Positions 1-9,022 of a stretch of DNA of 64,000 nucleotides are shown piece by piece. Numbering within the stretch: position 1 is the stretch's first letter; each line of letters opens with the position of its first letter. The notes below the pieces were generated by a model that was not told where the DNA came from, did not search any database, and worked only from the letters and a program-made list of their open reading frames with translations. The DNA is from Limibacter armeniacum. GTDB lineage: Bacteria; Bacteroidota; Bacteroidia; Cytophagales; Flammeovirgaceae. The stretch lies in the NCBI RefSeq assembly GCF_036880985.1, contig NZ_JBAJNO010000008.1, forward strand, positions 1 to 64,000. Direction: 5' to 3'. A program made the position numbers and the translations under genes.

Positions 1-72
1 TTTTGAAAGGAAAGATTTAAGTAGCGGTATAATTGAAATCGGAAGTTTTAAACGCTTGAATGATTTAAAGGT

Positions 73-165
73 TCAACTCCTTTGGAGTTGGATAAATGTG
101 ATTTACTTATACCGCAGGCTTTTGCCTACGGCTACTATTGTTCAATCCCTTCGGGATTAATTAAA
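73..165. repeat. Cluster of three short palindromes (left flank)
   Basis: Three different hairpin-forming palindromes follow each other: CAACTCC-ttt-GGAGTTG near 74-90, CCGcAGGC-tttt-GCCTaCGG near 112-131, and AATCCC-ttc-GGGATT near 144-158. The spacers are AT-rich. Such mixed palindrome clusters are common between genes in Cytophagales. The last palindrome coincides with the proposed attL core. An open frame over 82-312 runs through this cluster and is not considered a gene. Confidence 0.6.
144..159 (+). other. Candidate attL core, 16-bp repeat
   Basis: AATCCCTTCGGGATTA occurs here and again at 35033-35048 in the same orientation, the only long exact match noticed between the two prophage flanks. 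The integrase gene starts 256 bp inside. The core is itself a palindrome, so a chance match between two genomic palindromes cannot be excluded. Confidence 0.55.
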
Positions 166-195
166 AAACGCAATATTACTGATGATCAGGGAGTT

Positions 196-233
196 ACCGT
201 AAAACGCAAGTACAGTGTTTTACGGTTTTTTTA
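196..233 (+). terminator. Intrinsic terminator just inside attL
   Basis: Perfect 10-bp stem ACCGTAAAAC (196-205) / GTTTTACGGT (217-226), with an 11-nt loop, followed by a T-run. It faces inward and would stop host transcription before the integrase arm sites and gene. Confidence 0.65.
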
Positions 234-269
234 TTCCCATGTTTTTGATATTCAATGCCTTACAATTTT

Positions 270-349
270 GGTAACACTAGTGGTAACAGGGATTTATTGC
301 ATGTTTTGGTAACACTCCCGGTAACACTTGAGGTAGTCTTGGTAACACT
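270..349 (+). promoter_or_regulatory. Integrase arm-type sites, left arm
   Basis: GGTAACACT-like sites at 270, 282, 308, 320 and 341, with a degenerate copy (GGTAGTCTT) at 332. Pairs are spaced 12 bp apart. The same motif pair with 12-bp spacing occurs near the right end (34957 and 34969). Position between core and integrase gene, plus presence on both arms, fits binding sites for the integrase N-terminal arm domain; this role is inferred. Confidence 0.55.
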
Positions 350-414
350 TGCGATTTCATTTTAGGATAGATTGAGATTTATTTTTTTAATAACTCAATT
401 TTTTTGTTTCAATC

Positions 415-1575
415 ATGATTAAAAACAATTCAAGATCCATGAGTGTGCAGTACCTGGCACGCAAAGCATCAAATGGTTATGTTACGATCTATGCCCGTAT
501 CGAAGTGAATGGTGATCGGGGTACACCGTTCAGTACAGGTATCCGCTGTTTGGAAAAGCATTGGAATGGGGATATGATCAACCACAAACACGCCAGTGCA
601 GACAACGAGGAACTTGCTATTATCCGAAATGAGGTCAAGATGGTGTATCTGGAGATGCGCAAATTTAGAATGTCTATCACGCCTGTAACATTGCGTGAAC
701 GTTGGGAGAAGTTTGTAGAGATAAAGTCCATAAGTCTGCTAGGTGTCTGGAAAGAATGGATCAAGATGAAGGGCAAGGTGCTTAAGGCGAACACCCTCTA
801 CAATATTGAACGGAGGTGCTTGCGGTTTCAGGAGTTTTTGAAGGAAACTGGCGCATCTGATATGGATGTGAACAAGGTAACAAGGCCTTGGGCTGATACC
901 TTTATCAACTGGATGCGAAAGCATAAGTATAGTGTCAACTATATAGCAAAGTTGGTGGAGGAGCTGAAAGCGGTAGTTGCCTTTTCGGTGGATAAGGGGT
1001 ACTTGTATGTTAATCCACTTCTGGGGCTTAAGTATTCCAGAACTACAGACGCTGAACGGGTGTACATAAGCAGCGATGAGCTGGAGGCGATTACGAAGAT
1101 GAAGTTTTTCAGGAAGCGATTGCAGCGAACTGCCGACCTGCTGGTATTTTCTTGCCGTACGGGGCTGAGCTATGCGGACCTGATGGACTTTGACTATGAG
1201 AAGCATCTGCACTATATCGGCAATCAGGCTTGCATCAAGAAGAAGCGTGTCAAGTCAAAGGTTGAGTTTATCGTCCCGATTGATTCGGTTGCGATGAAAA
1301 TCCTGAACAGCTACGATTACAAGCTCCCTAAGATTGGTAATAGTGGCTATAATATGAACCTTAAGATTCTGGCTGAGGTAATGGGTATTCGAAAGAATTT
1401 GACTACCCATGTGGGAAGGCGTACTTTCTCCATGGTACAATACCAGCAAGGGGTAAGAAGGCAGACCATTGCCCGCATGCTTGGCCACAAGTCTGAACGA
1501 ACAACTGATACCTATTACCTAGACATGCTACAGATCAGTATCGAGGCTGAACTTGATTTGATCTTGAGTGCCTAA
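415..1575 (+). CDS. Tyrosine recombinase (phage integrase)
   Basis: 386 aa. Site-specific recombinase that would integrate and excise the prophage. N-terminal arm-binding region (about 10-90), SAM-like core-binding domain (about 105-205), C-terminal catalytic domain with Arg248 (SCRTG), Lys near 281, His332-x-x-Arg335 (THVGRR), His358 (LGHKS) and the nucleophile Tyr367 or 368. All catalytic residues are present. Length and layout match the Bacteroidota integrases used by phages and conjugative transposons. It reads inward from the left end, next to repeated arm-type sites, and has its own terminator. A second in-frame Met at residue 9 is a possible alternative start. Confidence 0.95.
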   Translation: MIKNNSRSMSVQYLARKASNGYVTIYARIEVNGDRGTPFSTGIRCLEKHWNGDMINHKHASADNEELAIIRNEVKMVYLEMRKFRMSITPVTLRERWEKFVEIKSISLLGVWKEWIKMKGKVLKANTLYNIERRCLRFQEFLKETGASDMDVNKVTRPWADTFINWMRKHKYSVNYIAKLVEELKAVVAFSVDKGYLYVNPLLGLKYSRTTDAERVYISSDELEAITKMKFFRKRLQRTADLLVFSCRTGLSYADLMDFDYEKHLHYIGNQACIKKKRVKSKVEFIVPIDSVAMKILNSYDYKLPKIGNSGYNMNLKILAEVMGIRKNLTTHVGRRTFSMVQYQQGVRRQTIARMLGHKSERTTDTYYLDMLQISIEAELDLILSA

Positions 1576-1628
1576 ACTATAATCCTACCTGCAAGAATAT
1601 CAACAAGACCAACGTAATAATTGAACAC

Positions 1629-1660
1629 AAAAAAGTTCGGTTGCTAGCCGAACTTTTTAT
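1629..1660 (+). terminator. Integrase terminator
   Basis: AAAAAAGTTCGG / CCGAACTTTTT hairpin with a 7-nt loop, directly downstream of the integrase gene. A-rich and T-rich flanks make it usable in both directions. Confidence 0.8.
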
Positions 1661-1707
1661 ATTTTCCCTCCTGTTTAATTTCGTTTAACATATAGCCCAA
1701 TTTTTTT

Positions 1708-2289
1708 ATGAGAACTATATTGATTCTAACCATCACCCTAATCTTTTCAACCTGTCTTTATGCTCAAAAAGGAACCACTTTGATTGGGGACTTTAAGGCT
1801 GGTATGAGTAAAAAAGAGTATAGGAGTGCAATAAAGGAAGTGCCTGTATCTGCTTTTTTCCATAGAATGAAATTCAATGGGATTGAGTTTATTGTTAATG
1901 GAACTAACAAAGCCTATGGTGCGGGAGAAAAAGAGCTTAAAACATTTACTATGTATTCAGCATTAGATCACGATGCAACAGAGGCGGCCTTATTCAAACT
2001 AATGTCCTTATTTAAAAATGAGCTTAAATATGAGGTAGTCTACGAAAAAGAATATGCCAAGTCACCAGCACTTAGTAAAGGGGATTTGATGGCATGCTAT
2101 AATGATATTAATGGAAATCGTGTTTTTACCATTACTATGGGAGGTACTTCTTATACATCAGGTGTTCTATTTTACTATATGTATTTAGACATTGAGTCAA
2201 AGAAAGACTTTGATTTGAAGCTAAAAGACTCAAAAGTGGATCATAACAAGGATGTTAATGATGCAAAGAAGATGCTTAGTGGTAATTGA
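1708..2289 (+). CDS. Exported hypothetical protein, probable prophage cargo
   Basis: 193 aa. Begins with a clear Sec signal peptide (MRTILILTITLIFSTCLYAQ, cleavage probably after LYA). The mature part is about 170 residues, mixed alpha/beta, without a motif I recognise. It lies between two terminators, is on the opposite strand to the tail operon, and is more AT-rich than its neighbours. This is the usual position and structure of a lysogenic-conversion (moron) gene expressed from its own promoter. Function unknown; exported location is the only firm statement. Confidence 0.75.
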   Translation: MRTILILTITLIFSTCLYAQKGTTLIGDFKAGMSKKEYRSAIKEVPVSAFFHRMKFNGIEFIVNGTNKAYGAGEKELKTFTMYSALDHDATEAALFKLMSLFKNELKYEVVYEKEYAKSPALSKGDLMACYNDINGNRVFTITMGGTSYTSGVLFYYMYLDIESKKDFDLKLKDSKVDHNKDVNDAKKMLSGN

Positions 2290-2307
2290 TATACCCTACT
2301 GTTTGAA

Positions 2308-2345
2308 AAGCCCTGGTCAATCTAGCTTTGACCAGGGCTTTTTTA
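2308..2345 (+). terminator. Terminator between cargo gene and tail operon
   Basis: AAGCCCTGGTCAA / TTGACCAGGGCTT perfect 13-bp stem with 7-nt loop, then TTTTTTATTA on the plus strand. It sits between two convergent genes and ends the cargo transcript; the minus strand has only a short T-run, so it may also slow or stop the tail operon. Confidence 0.8.
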
Positions 2346-4259
2346 TTACTCCAGAACTGCTCCCTCTTTTGGCACCCTTGCTTCCATCTTGACATCCTTA
2401 ATCCCGTCATGGGTTAACTTATATGTTAACTTTTTTGGGAGGTAATGGAAGTTGTTTGTTTGGTACCAGCTAAATGGCTGGTAGCTGATAATGTCTGCAA
2501 TGGTCATTTTGGGCTTGATCTTGATCAGTTTGCAGTTGGCTAGAAACAGCATGGCCCTTTTGTGGAAAGTCTCGTATAGTCCTTCCTCATCGTCCCAAAT
2601 CAGGGAGTACTGTATTTGGTTGTCTTGCCTGTTGGATAGCCTGATTTGTGGGTTACTGGTTTGGTAGTTGGTAGCCGTAACATAGTTGTAGTTGTTCCCT
2701 TCGTAATCATCTATTGGCTGATAGTCGGGAAAGTTGCTATGGTTAAGGTGTCCAATCCTGCCAGACTTATCGCCTGTTATTTCGGGAAAGTAGCGGAACC
2801 CATAGGTGAACTCAAATTCAAACTCCCCGTCCAATTCTTCCTGTATAGGAAATGTCAATGGAATATTGGTGCCTATATTCAGGAAATGCTCTTCACCTTG
2901 TGAGTGTGTACGTGCATGGGATGTGATAAGCCCTCTTCTGCGTACTTCTACATTATTGTCTTTGTAATAGATCTCCACTTCCATTAGGTCTTCGATATCA
3001 GGCAACGGCTCGTTGTTTGGGTCGGTATCATCGTATCGAATTTGTACACCTAAATACCCAGGGGTGTTAGTGGGTTCTATTGGCCTGACCAAATCAAAGC
3101 TGCTTTGTTTGATTATCTTTCCTCTATTGACCATATAAACAGGGTCAACGCCTGTGTTGATCTCCATCTTCTGGTCTCCTTCCCGAAAGACTACTTCTTT
3201 TGGATATCGGTTAAATCCTAATATTGGTTGCCAAAGCAGGTCGATTGACTTGTACCAGCTGGTGTTGGCTCTTACATAGTAGGTCTCGCCACTGGCAAAG
3301 TTTACAGGTGGCAAATCCTGATAGGTGTCCACCGTTCCGTTCAGGGTTGGTTTTGGGTCTCCCTGTTTGGTATTGTGTGAAAATGAGACCTTGTCTATAT
3401 GCCCTTTTTCGGAACTCTCGATGGATAGGACATCCAAGTACTTGAACCCGTAGTTATTCTCATAGTATAGGTAGCCCGGCAATGAGTGGATATCCATCAG
3501 GGTTACTTTGTTTTGGACGGTATCAAAGTATGTGAAGATGCCGAAATTTCTAGCCAGGGCATTCAGGAATGTAGAAACTGTTAGGCTTGGTGGTGCGATA
3601 TCGTAGGCGGTATCCCAATACAGCCCATTGTTAGGGTGGTCTGTAAACCACATTACGGATTTGTACTGCTCTGCCGGAAACCTGAGAATCATTTCCATCT
3701 CATAGCCAAGTGCTGCAAATAGCTGCTCCAATAGGTAGGTAGTTGAGATGCAGAATACGGAATCGTCAAACACGACCGAATCCTCATTTGTTCGGGTGAG
3801 GATCTGCTGAAAGTCATCTGAAGCAAACAGGTCTGCTACGGGTGTGTAGCCTTCCTGTACCAGTTGGGTGTTGCGGTCTAAGTAACCGATTATCTTGATG
3901 CTGAATAGCTCAGGCAAAGTAACCTCTTTGATTTCTGCGAGTATGGAGGTGTTGGAGGTGACAAATACCTCATAGCCTTTGCTGGTACAGCGTTGCAGGA
4001 TGAGCTTACCGGATATAAGGGTAAATCCTTTGAAGCTGATTTGGCAGTCGTAGGTGTTGATAAAGTTGTTCTTGTACACTTCGGGCATATGCTCAAAGCC
4101 GAACACTTTTTTTGAGGCACCGGTATAGGGGATCACAAACGAGTAGGTATGTGTTCCGGAAAGGTATTCGAGGTTGAAATAGTCTGAGTCCACCACAAAG
4201 TTGATGCTGGTGTCTTTGTCTACTGGCAGTACTTCACCGCTGACGGTTATGCTGATCAT
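2346..4259 (-). CDS. Distal tail / baseplate hub-like structural protein
   Basis: 637 aa, last gene of the late operon. Beta-rich, no signal peptide or membrane segment. N-terminal part (MISITVSGEVL...) resembles the tail-hub or tip-attached proteins encoded downstream of the tape measure in Bacteroidota siphophages; position after the tape measure and one further tail gene supports a tail-tip role. Its start overlaps the stop of the upstream gene by 4 bp (ATGA), so the two are translationally coupled. No catalytic motif seen. Assignment is by position and general character, not by a diagnostic motif. Confidence 0.6.
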   Translation of the reverse strand: MISITVSGEVLPVDKDTSINFVVDSDYFNLEYLSGTHTYSFVIPYTGASKKVFGFEHMPEVYKNNFINTYDCQISFKGFTLISGKLILQRCTSKGYEVFVTSNTSILAEIKEVTLPELFSIKIIGYLDRNTQLVQEGYTPVADLFASDDFQQILTRTNEDSVVFDDSVFCISTTYLLEQLFAALGYEMEMILRFPAEQYKSVMWFTDHPNNGLYWDTAYDIAPPSLTVSTFLNALARNFGIFTYFDTVQNKVTLMDIHSLPGYLYYENNYGFKYLDVLSIESSEKGHIDKVSFSHNTKQGDPKPTLNGTVDTYQDLPPVNFASGETYYVRANTSWYKSIDLLWQPILGFNRYPKEVVFREGDQKMEINTGVDPVYMVNRGKIIKQSSFDLVRPIEPTNTPGYLGVQIRYDDTDPNNEPLPDIEDLMEVEIYYKDNNVEVRRRGLITSHARTHSQGEEHFLNIGTNIPLTFPIQEELDGEFEFEFTYGFRYFPEITGDKSGRIGHLNHSNFPDYQPIDDYEGNNYNYVTATNYQTSNPQIRLSNRQDNQIQYSLIWDDEEGLYETFHKRAMLFLANCKLIKIKPKMTIADIISYQPFSWYQTNNFHYLPKKLTYKLTHDGIKDVKMEARVPKEGAVLE

Positions 4260-5329
4260 CTGTTTGGGATATCGATTGAAAACTCAAAACTGTAAAGGGT
4301 GTCTCCATCTTGTGGGCCTTTGATTTTCTTGTCGGTGATGGCTACCTCTACATACTTGTCTGACAGTTTGGCCAGTACCCTTTCGGCCGACATGATATTG
4401 AGTGCTGACTGGAACTCGCTTTTGGATTTGAAATAGCCTGTACGAAGTTTCATCATCATCTTTTCTTCCACTTTCTGCACCATGCCATTGTCTACCAGTG
4501 TGGTGCTGTAGCTTGGCCCATAGATGGAATAGTCGTTTCGCTGGAACTCGCTTTCGCTGCTGCTTTGCCCTTTGGCGATCAGGGTTTCGAAGTTGCCGGA
4601 ATAGCGGTCCCAATACAGGAGTTCCACTTCGTAGATACTCTTTTTGCTGGATGGGTAAAGTGTCAAGGTCTCGTTGTTGAAGGTGATGACCACCCGGCTG
4701 ATCACTTTCCCTGGTTGCTTGTCTGCATAACCTTGCTGAGGAAAACCCACGGGTACCAGATAGGCTCTTTGCTTGATGGCCGAAAACACGACATCGTTGT
4801 AAGTGGGCGATGGCAATAGCTGTGTTTCGGTATGGGTAGTGCCGTCATCGTAGATGATCTTGAACTCTACCGGATCATTGGGATAGCCTGCCACTGTTAC
4901 AAAGTAGTTGGCGGTTTCGCTTACGGTTCGGCTTGTCAGTGCGGCAAATAGGCTACTGCTGTATTGCTGGTTGATGTTGGCGAACTGGATCTTTGATTTG
5001 ATGGCTGACCATTCCACTACATCCGTATAGGTGACACCGTCGGTGCTTTCCTGTAGCTTGAAGTACTTTAGGTGAAATGGCAGAAACTGGATGCTGACAC
5101 TTTCCGGATTGGGGGAAATAAATTCGAGCTGTGAATCTGTCAGTTCGGATAAGTCAAAGAGAAATTCTTCCTGGTTGTTTCTGACCAGCTTTTGAATGAT
5201 GGACATTTCGCCATATTCGAGGTCTTCCACCTTGACAAAAAGGAAGTCGTCTTCCGTATCAGAAAAGTGCATCAGTATGCGGTTGAGGCTTGGCAAAAGC
5301 CCTACTGGTTGCTGGATATAAGTCCTCAT
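4256..5329 (-). CDS. Tail protein between tape measure and hub
   Basis: 357 aa, beta-rich, soluble. Encoded directly after the tape measure (4-bp overlap) and before the hub-like gene (4-bp overlap), the position usually taken by the distal tail protein. Sequence alone does not identify a known family. C-terminal third (KMMMKLRTGYFKSKSEF) is basic and may contact neighbouring tail subunits. Inferred structural tail component. Confidence 0.55.
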   Translation of the reverse strand: MRTYIQQPVGLLPSLNRILMHFSDTEDDFLFVKVEDLEYGEMSIIQKLVRNNQEEFLFDLSELTDSQLEFISPNPESVSIQFLPFHLKYFKLQESTDGVTYTDVVEWSAIKSKIQFANINQQYSSSLFAALTSRTVSETANYFVTVAGYPNDPVEFKIIYDDGTTHTETQLLPSPTYNDVVFSAIKQRAYLVPVGFPQQGYADKQPGKVISRVVITFNNETLTLYPSSKKSIYEVELLYWDRYSGNFETLIAKGQSSSESEFQRNDYSIYGPSYSTTLVDNGMVQKVEEKMMMKLRTGYFKSKSEFQSALNIMSAERVLAKLSDKYVEVAITDKKIKGPQDGDTLYSFEFSIDIPNR

Positions 5330-7830
5330 ATTTTTACGAAGTTTTCAATTGTTTCTTGCTTCTCAACTTCTTCCCGGCTATTGGTGGTGTCATCATTTGT
5401 CCAGATGATCTTTGCATATTTCGGTTGCTCCCTTTGGGTTTGTAGCTCTTGAACTACCGCTCCTAATAGCATGGTCTGTTTTTCGAACATGCTTGTATCC
5501 AATGGTGGTGGGGTTGCGGCTTGTGTGCTGCCTCCTGCTGCAAACTTGTTGGCTCGGATCATCTCCAGCATGCCAATGATTGGTCCATAACTTGGAGAGT
5601 CTACCATCCAGTTAGGTGCTACCCATTCGGCTCCACGTTCGCCAATGATGCCATAGTGTGCACTTCCTACATGGCCACCACCTGCAAAGGTTCCGGCACT
5701 TCGGATAGGGGACCATCTGCCTTGGTCATAGAAGGTGGCTCCACCTGCTGCATATGTGGTACCGCCTGATACGGTTGCACCTCCTCCCGAATTGTATTTA
5801 GGTGCTTCCGGTGGCTTGGATTTGTTGACAGCTTTTAGGGCTTGTCCTATACCTGTGATTGCTGCTGAAATACCTGTAGCGATATAGGCCCCAACTACAT
5901 ATGGGAATGCGGGTCCTTTATCTTTTGCGGCCTTGATAGCACCTGCTGTCGCATTGGCAATGGCAGAACCTTGTTGGGCAAAGATTTCAGCAACCGCAAC
6001 CGCTTTGCCAAACTTGGAGTACTCATCAATGTATTCGGCCACACTTGAAAGTGAGTTGGCTATCAGGTTGGTGCCTGTCATGATATTGTCAAACATCATC
6101 TGATCATACGCCTTTTGAGCGGCCATCCTCTTTTTATGTTTGTCGAGTGTTTGGTCCCGTAAGATATTGATCAGGTTTTGTTTTTGAACTTCAAGATCAA
6201 TGCTCTTGGCTGCCAGTTGTTCTTCAATGCCAATCAGCTCAAGGTTTTGGTCATAAACCTCTTCTGTATTTACTTCCTTGGCTTCCTCTGCTGCGATACG
6301 TTCATCAGCAGCGGCTTCCTGCTTTGCTTTTTCTTCTGCCAGTCTTTGTGCTTCGAGTTGCTTGTCTCTGTCAGCAGCCCATTCAGCGTCATTGGCTTGC
6401 TTGGCTCTGAGTGCTTCTTCTGCTCTAAGGTCTACCAGCTTTTGTTTGAGCGTATCTACCTGCAAGGTGGTTTCCCTTAATTTTCTGAGCAGACTTTCAT
6501 AGGATGCGTCGGACATGGCACCGGGACCACCGTCAATCAATGAATTAAGGTCTTCCTGTTTTTTGACCAGCTTTGTGAGTTCTTTTTCACTGTCTGAAAT
6601 CATCTGAGGTAAGTCCTCAGTGGTGGCATCCTTGATGTTTTTCAGGTTCTTGGCGATCCTTTCATCGAGTGTATCATAACTCTCAATGATGCGGTTTAGC
6701 AGTGAAAGCGATTCAGCCAGTACGACATTGAAAAAGTTCTTTGTCCCTTCTACCAGGTCTTTGGTGTTGGCTGACAGTCGAGCGTATTCGGTGTTGATCT
6801 TTTCGGCATAATCGACCTGTTCCTTTTGCTTTTCTCCTAGGTCATCCAATGTGTCGAGGTTGGATTTCATGGCCGCATCAATGTTGTTGAATGCGTTCTC
6901 CAATCCTCCCAAGTCTTCCAGCGGGCCACCTCCCAAATCTGCAATCAGGGTTTGGGTTTGTTGGGCATTGAGTCCCATCTCACGAGCCTTCCGGATAATG
7001 TCCTGGAATATGTCGATCATGGATTCTTTGCCGCTGTTGATCCTTTGGATTACATCCTCATTGAATGCGTCGCCCAATGGTGCCAATGCTGCTTTTGCTG
7101 CTGGTGTTAATTCTCTTATCTGTTCAGCAAATGTTTTGACCGCATCAATTAGCTTGTCGTCGAATATGGTACCTTTTTCTTCCTGTACCATCAGCTTTAC
7201 AAAGTCCTCCGCTTGAATATTCGCCTGTTTCATTACAGGAGTATATTCGTTGATTTTGCTGAGGAAATCCCCGCTTGCGTCTGCTCCTTGGAGGTAGCCT
7301 TTCTTGATCATCTCCAAAGAGTCCTGAAAGGTCATGCCATAGGTTTTTGCAAGGGTGTTGGATGCCCTTAGTACCTCGTTTACATCAGCGTCAAAGGTAT
7401 CAGCCAAGGCTTTCGCCTGACCTGTAGCCTGATGTAGGGCATCACCTTGCAGCTCGGAATAACGTTGGGTTACTCGGTTGAGCTTTGCGTATTCGGCTAT
7501 GATTCTCTGAAGCTCGGAGGCTGCCAAACCGATACCTGCCGCCACTGCCGCCCATCCAGCTTTTGCCATGCTGAAAATCTGCGGTTGGGCTTTGGCCATC
7601 ATGGACATGTTTTGGTTGTTGGAGCGTGCTTCCTTGCTTACTTCACCGAGCCGGGTCCTTACCTTTTTGAGTTCCTTTGATTTATCAGCGAACTCTTTGG
7701 TATTGGTCGGCATCTTTTCGAGTTGCTTATTCAGAACAGCAGCAGCGGCTTTCATCTCTTTCATGCTAGCCTCGGCTTTTTTGCCGTTCATGATAATCTC
7801 GACGGTCCGTTTATCTGTATTAGATGCCAT
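5326..7830 (-). CDS. Tail tape measure protein
   Basis: 834 aa. Sets tail length and is threaded through the tail tube. N-terminal coiled coil (about 15-75), hydrophobic Ala/Gly-rich segment (about 85-115), long helical middle, second coiled coil rich in Ala/Glu/Lys (about 455-560), hydrophobic Ala/Gly segment (about 585-665), then a Gly-rich region ending in the pattern IIGERGAEWVAPNWMV, typical of the C-termini of many tape measure proteins. At about 1.5 A per residue this would correspond to a tail of roughly 125 nm if the whole chain is used. It overlaps the upstream gene by 11 bp and the downstream gene by 4 bp. Confidence 0.9.
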   Translation of the reverse strand: MASNTDKRTVEIIMNGKKAEASMKEMKAAAAVLNKQLEKMPTNTKEFADKSKELKKVRTRLGEVSKEARSNNQNMSMMAKAQPQIFSMAKAGWAAVAAGIGLAASELQRIIAEYAKLNRVTQRYSELQGDALHQATGQAKALADTFDADVNEVLRASNTLAKTYGMTFQDSLEMIKKGYLQGADASGDFLSKINEYTPVMKQANIQAEDFVKLMVQEEKGTIFDDKLIDAVKTFAEQIRELTPAAKAALAPLGDAFNEDVIQRINSGKESMIDIFQDIIRKAREMGLNAQQTQTLIADLGGGPLEDLGGLENAFNNIDAAMKSNLDTLDDLGEKQKEQVDYAEKINTEYARLSANTKDLVEGTKNFFNVVLAESLSLLNRIIESYDTLDERIAKNLKNIKDATTEDLPQMISDSEKELTKLVKKQEDLNSLIDGGPGAMSDASYESLLRKLRETTLQVDTLKQKLVDLRAEEALRAKQANDAEWAADRDKQLEAQRLAEEKAKQEAAADERIAAEEAKEVNTEEVYDQNLELIGIEEQLAAKSIDLEVQKQNLINILRDQTLDKHKKRMAAQKAYDQMMFDNIMTGTNLIANSLSSVAEYIDEYSKFGKAVAVAEIFAQQGSAIANATAGAIKAAKDKGPAFPYVVGAYIATGISAAITGIGQALKAVNKSKPPEAPKYNSGGGATVSGGTTYAAGGATFYDQGRWSPIRSAGTFAGGGHVGSAHYGIIGERGAEWVAPNWMVDSPSYGPIIGMLEMIRANKFAAGGSTQAATPPPLDTSMFEKQTMLLGAVVQELQTQREQPKYAKIIWTNDDTTNSREEVEKQETIENFVKI

Positions 7831-8032
7831 TGTCTTTGATATGCTTTAGAAGTAATGAAGCTGCTTTAATCCTTTCTTTTTTATGGTGGAACTCGCTTGA
7901 ACCTATAGGTAGTTTTGCTAAATCATGCTTAGCTACAACTAGGCTCTTTTCAGCTCTAAGTATTTTAGATGCCAAGGTTCCAAGCATTGGCGGTGCTCCA
8001 ACAATTAGCACTTTCCTTATTTTCTTTTCCAT
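7820..8032 (-). CDS. Small phage protein upstream of tape measure
   Basis: 70 aa, basic, soluble. Located where tail assembly chaperones are normally encoded, but short and without a visible slippery site joining it to a neighbour. Start overlaps the stop of the upstream gene by one base (TAATG); the 3' end overlaps the tape measure start by 11 bp. Begins with a hydrophobic strand and glycine turn (VLIVGAPPML). Function unknown. Confidence 0.6.
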   Translation of the reverse strand: MEKKIRKVLIVGAPPMLGTLASKILRAEKSLVVAKHDLAKLPIGSSEFHHKKERIKAASLLLKHIKDNGI

Positions 8033-8514
8033 TACAGTTCGATCATTCGTGGAATTGCTTCCAGCAGTTCTTCAATAGCTCTGTCGCTTGAGTTTTCGAG
8101 TGTGCGTTCCATCAGCCTTCTATAGAACCAAGCTGTATGTGTTGTGAACCATGGTTTTGGTTTCCTTAGCTGCGTCTGTTTGTTTGCAGCTTGCATCATT
8201 CTTCTGCGTTTGTAATAAGACTTTCCGGTATTGATCTTCTTTTTGCCAAACCGCTTTCTTTTCCAGTTTGCGGCTGCTCCTTCGCTGAACTTCAGTCCCC
8301 GTCCTGTTCCCTGATCGACATACATACCCCGTCTGAGGTATGATATCTTGATGCTTTTGACCATCTGAGGGTTGGCCAGAATGTGGCGGTTAATGGATCG
8401 GGCTAACTCTCCAGTGTCGCCAATGTTGAGGTTCCGGAACTCAAGACGGTACTTGTCAAAAAGCTCATCGAGTAGGAGTGCGACCAGCTTGACGTTGGAT
8501 AGTGCTTTAGCCAT
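8032..8514 (-). CDS. Neck/tail completion protein, gp10-like
   Basis: 160 aa, strongly basic. The features GELARSI and YVDQGTGRG around residues 33-72 and the C-terminal WFYRRLMERTLENS resemble the HK97 gp10 / phage virion morphogenesis group that joins head and tail. Coupled to genes on both sides by 1-8 bp overlaps. The family assignment comes from pattern and position; I cannot confirm it by search. Confidence 0.55.
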   Translation of the reverse strand: MAKALSNVKLVALLLDELFDKYRLEFRNLNIGDTGELARSINRHILANPQMVKSIKISYLRRGMYVDQGTGRGLKFSEGAAANWKRKRFGKKKINTGKSYYKRRRMMQAANKQTQLRKPKPWFTTHTAWFYRRLMERTLENSSDRAIEELLEAIPRMIEL

Positions 8515-9022
8515 TGGCTGTGAATTTTTCTGGTTTGTACTTCAGGTCAGTGGTGCTGTTGGTTCGGAACAGGAAGCTGACGTATACGCCATAGTATTGG
8601 CTGGCGAGGTTGCCTATCTTTTCGATCCGCAAATCCTGAATGCTCATAAAGTACTTTGCTCGGTTGTCGAGCAGGTGTTTTTTGATATATCCGATACAAT
8701 CCTCTGCAATGACTTCTGCTATTGAAATGGCCTCATCTTTTTCGTCGTCAGTGGTGGCTTTATCCAGGATAAAAAAACCTGCTGCACTGTCCCGTAGGTG
8801 GTTGTCTGCTCCGTTGTCGAGGTATCCCGTTTCGGTGGTTTCGACCATCAGCAGTGGGAGCTGTTGACTTTGCCGCTTTTTGCCTTTGGCTACCAAGAAA
8901 CTTTCAATGTCCATGGCGGATTGGATGGGGTCGGCTCCTGTGATGATGCGGGCATAACCTTTTAAGTCAATATGGGCTTCCTGCATTTGCTTCATCATGG
9001 TGATATAGTCTCCGTGTCTCAT
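8507..9022 (-). CDS. Phage structural hypothetical protein (tail terminator position)
   Basis: 171 aa, alpha/beta, soluble. Contains a central acidic helix (ATTDDEKDEAISIAEVIAEDCIGYIKKHL) and a C-terminal beta segment (YYGVYVSFLFRTNS). Together with the gp10-like gene it occupies the head-tail joining module; size and fold impression suit a tail terminator. Overlaps upstream (4 bp) and downstream (8 bp) genes. Function inferred from place only. Confidence 0.55.
   Translation of the reverse strand: MRHGDYITMMKQMQEAHIDLKGYARIITGADPIQSAMDIESFLVAKGKKRQSQQLPLLMVETTETGYLDNGADNHLRDSAAGFFILDKATTDDEKDEAISIAEVIAEDCIGYIKKHLLDNRAKYFMSIQDLRIEKIGNLASQYYGVYVSFLFRTNSTTDLKYKPEKFTANG

Noticed and set aside
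73-165. Possible CRISPR array
   Set aside because: The palindromes differ from each other and the spacers are short and similar, so there is no constant repeat with unique spacers.
82-312. 76-aa open frame near the left edge
   Set aside because: It runs through the palindrome cluster and a terminator hairpin, overlaps the att core, and has no protein-like features.
7820-9022. Programmed frameshift in a tail assembly chaperone gene
   Set aside because: No slippery heptamer with two joined frames was found before the tape measure gene.
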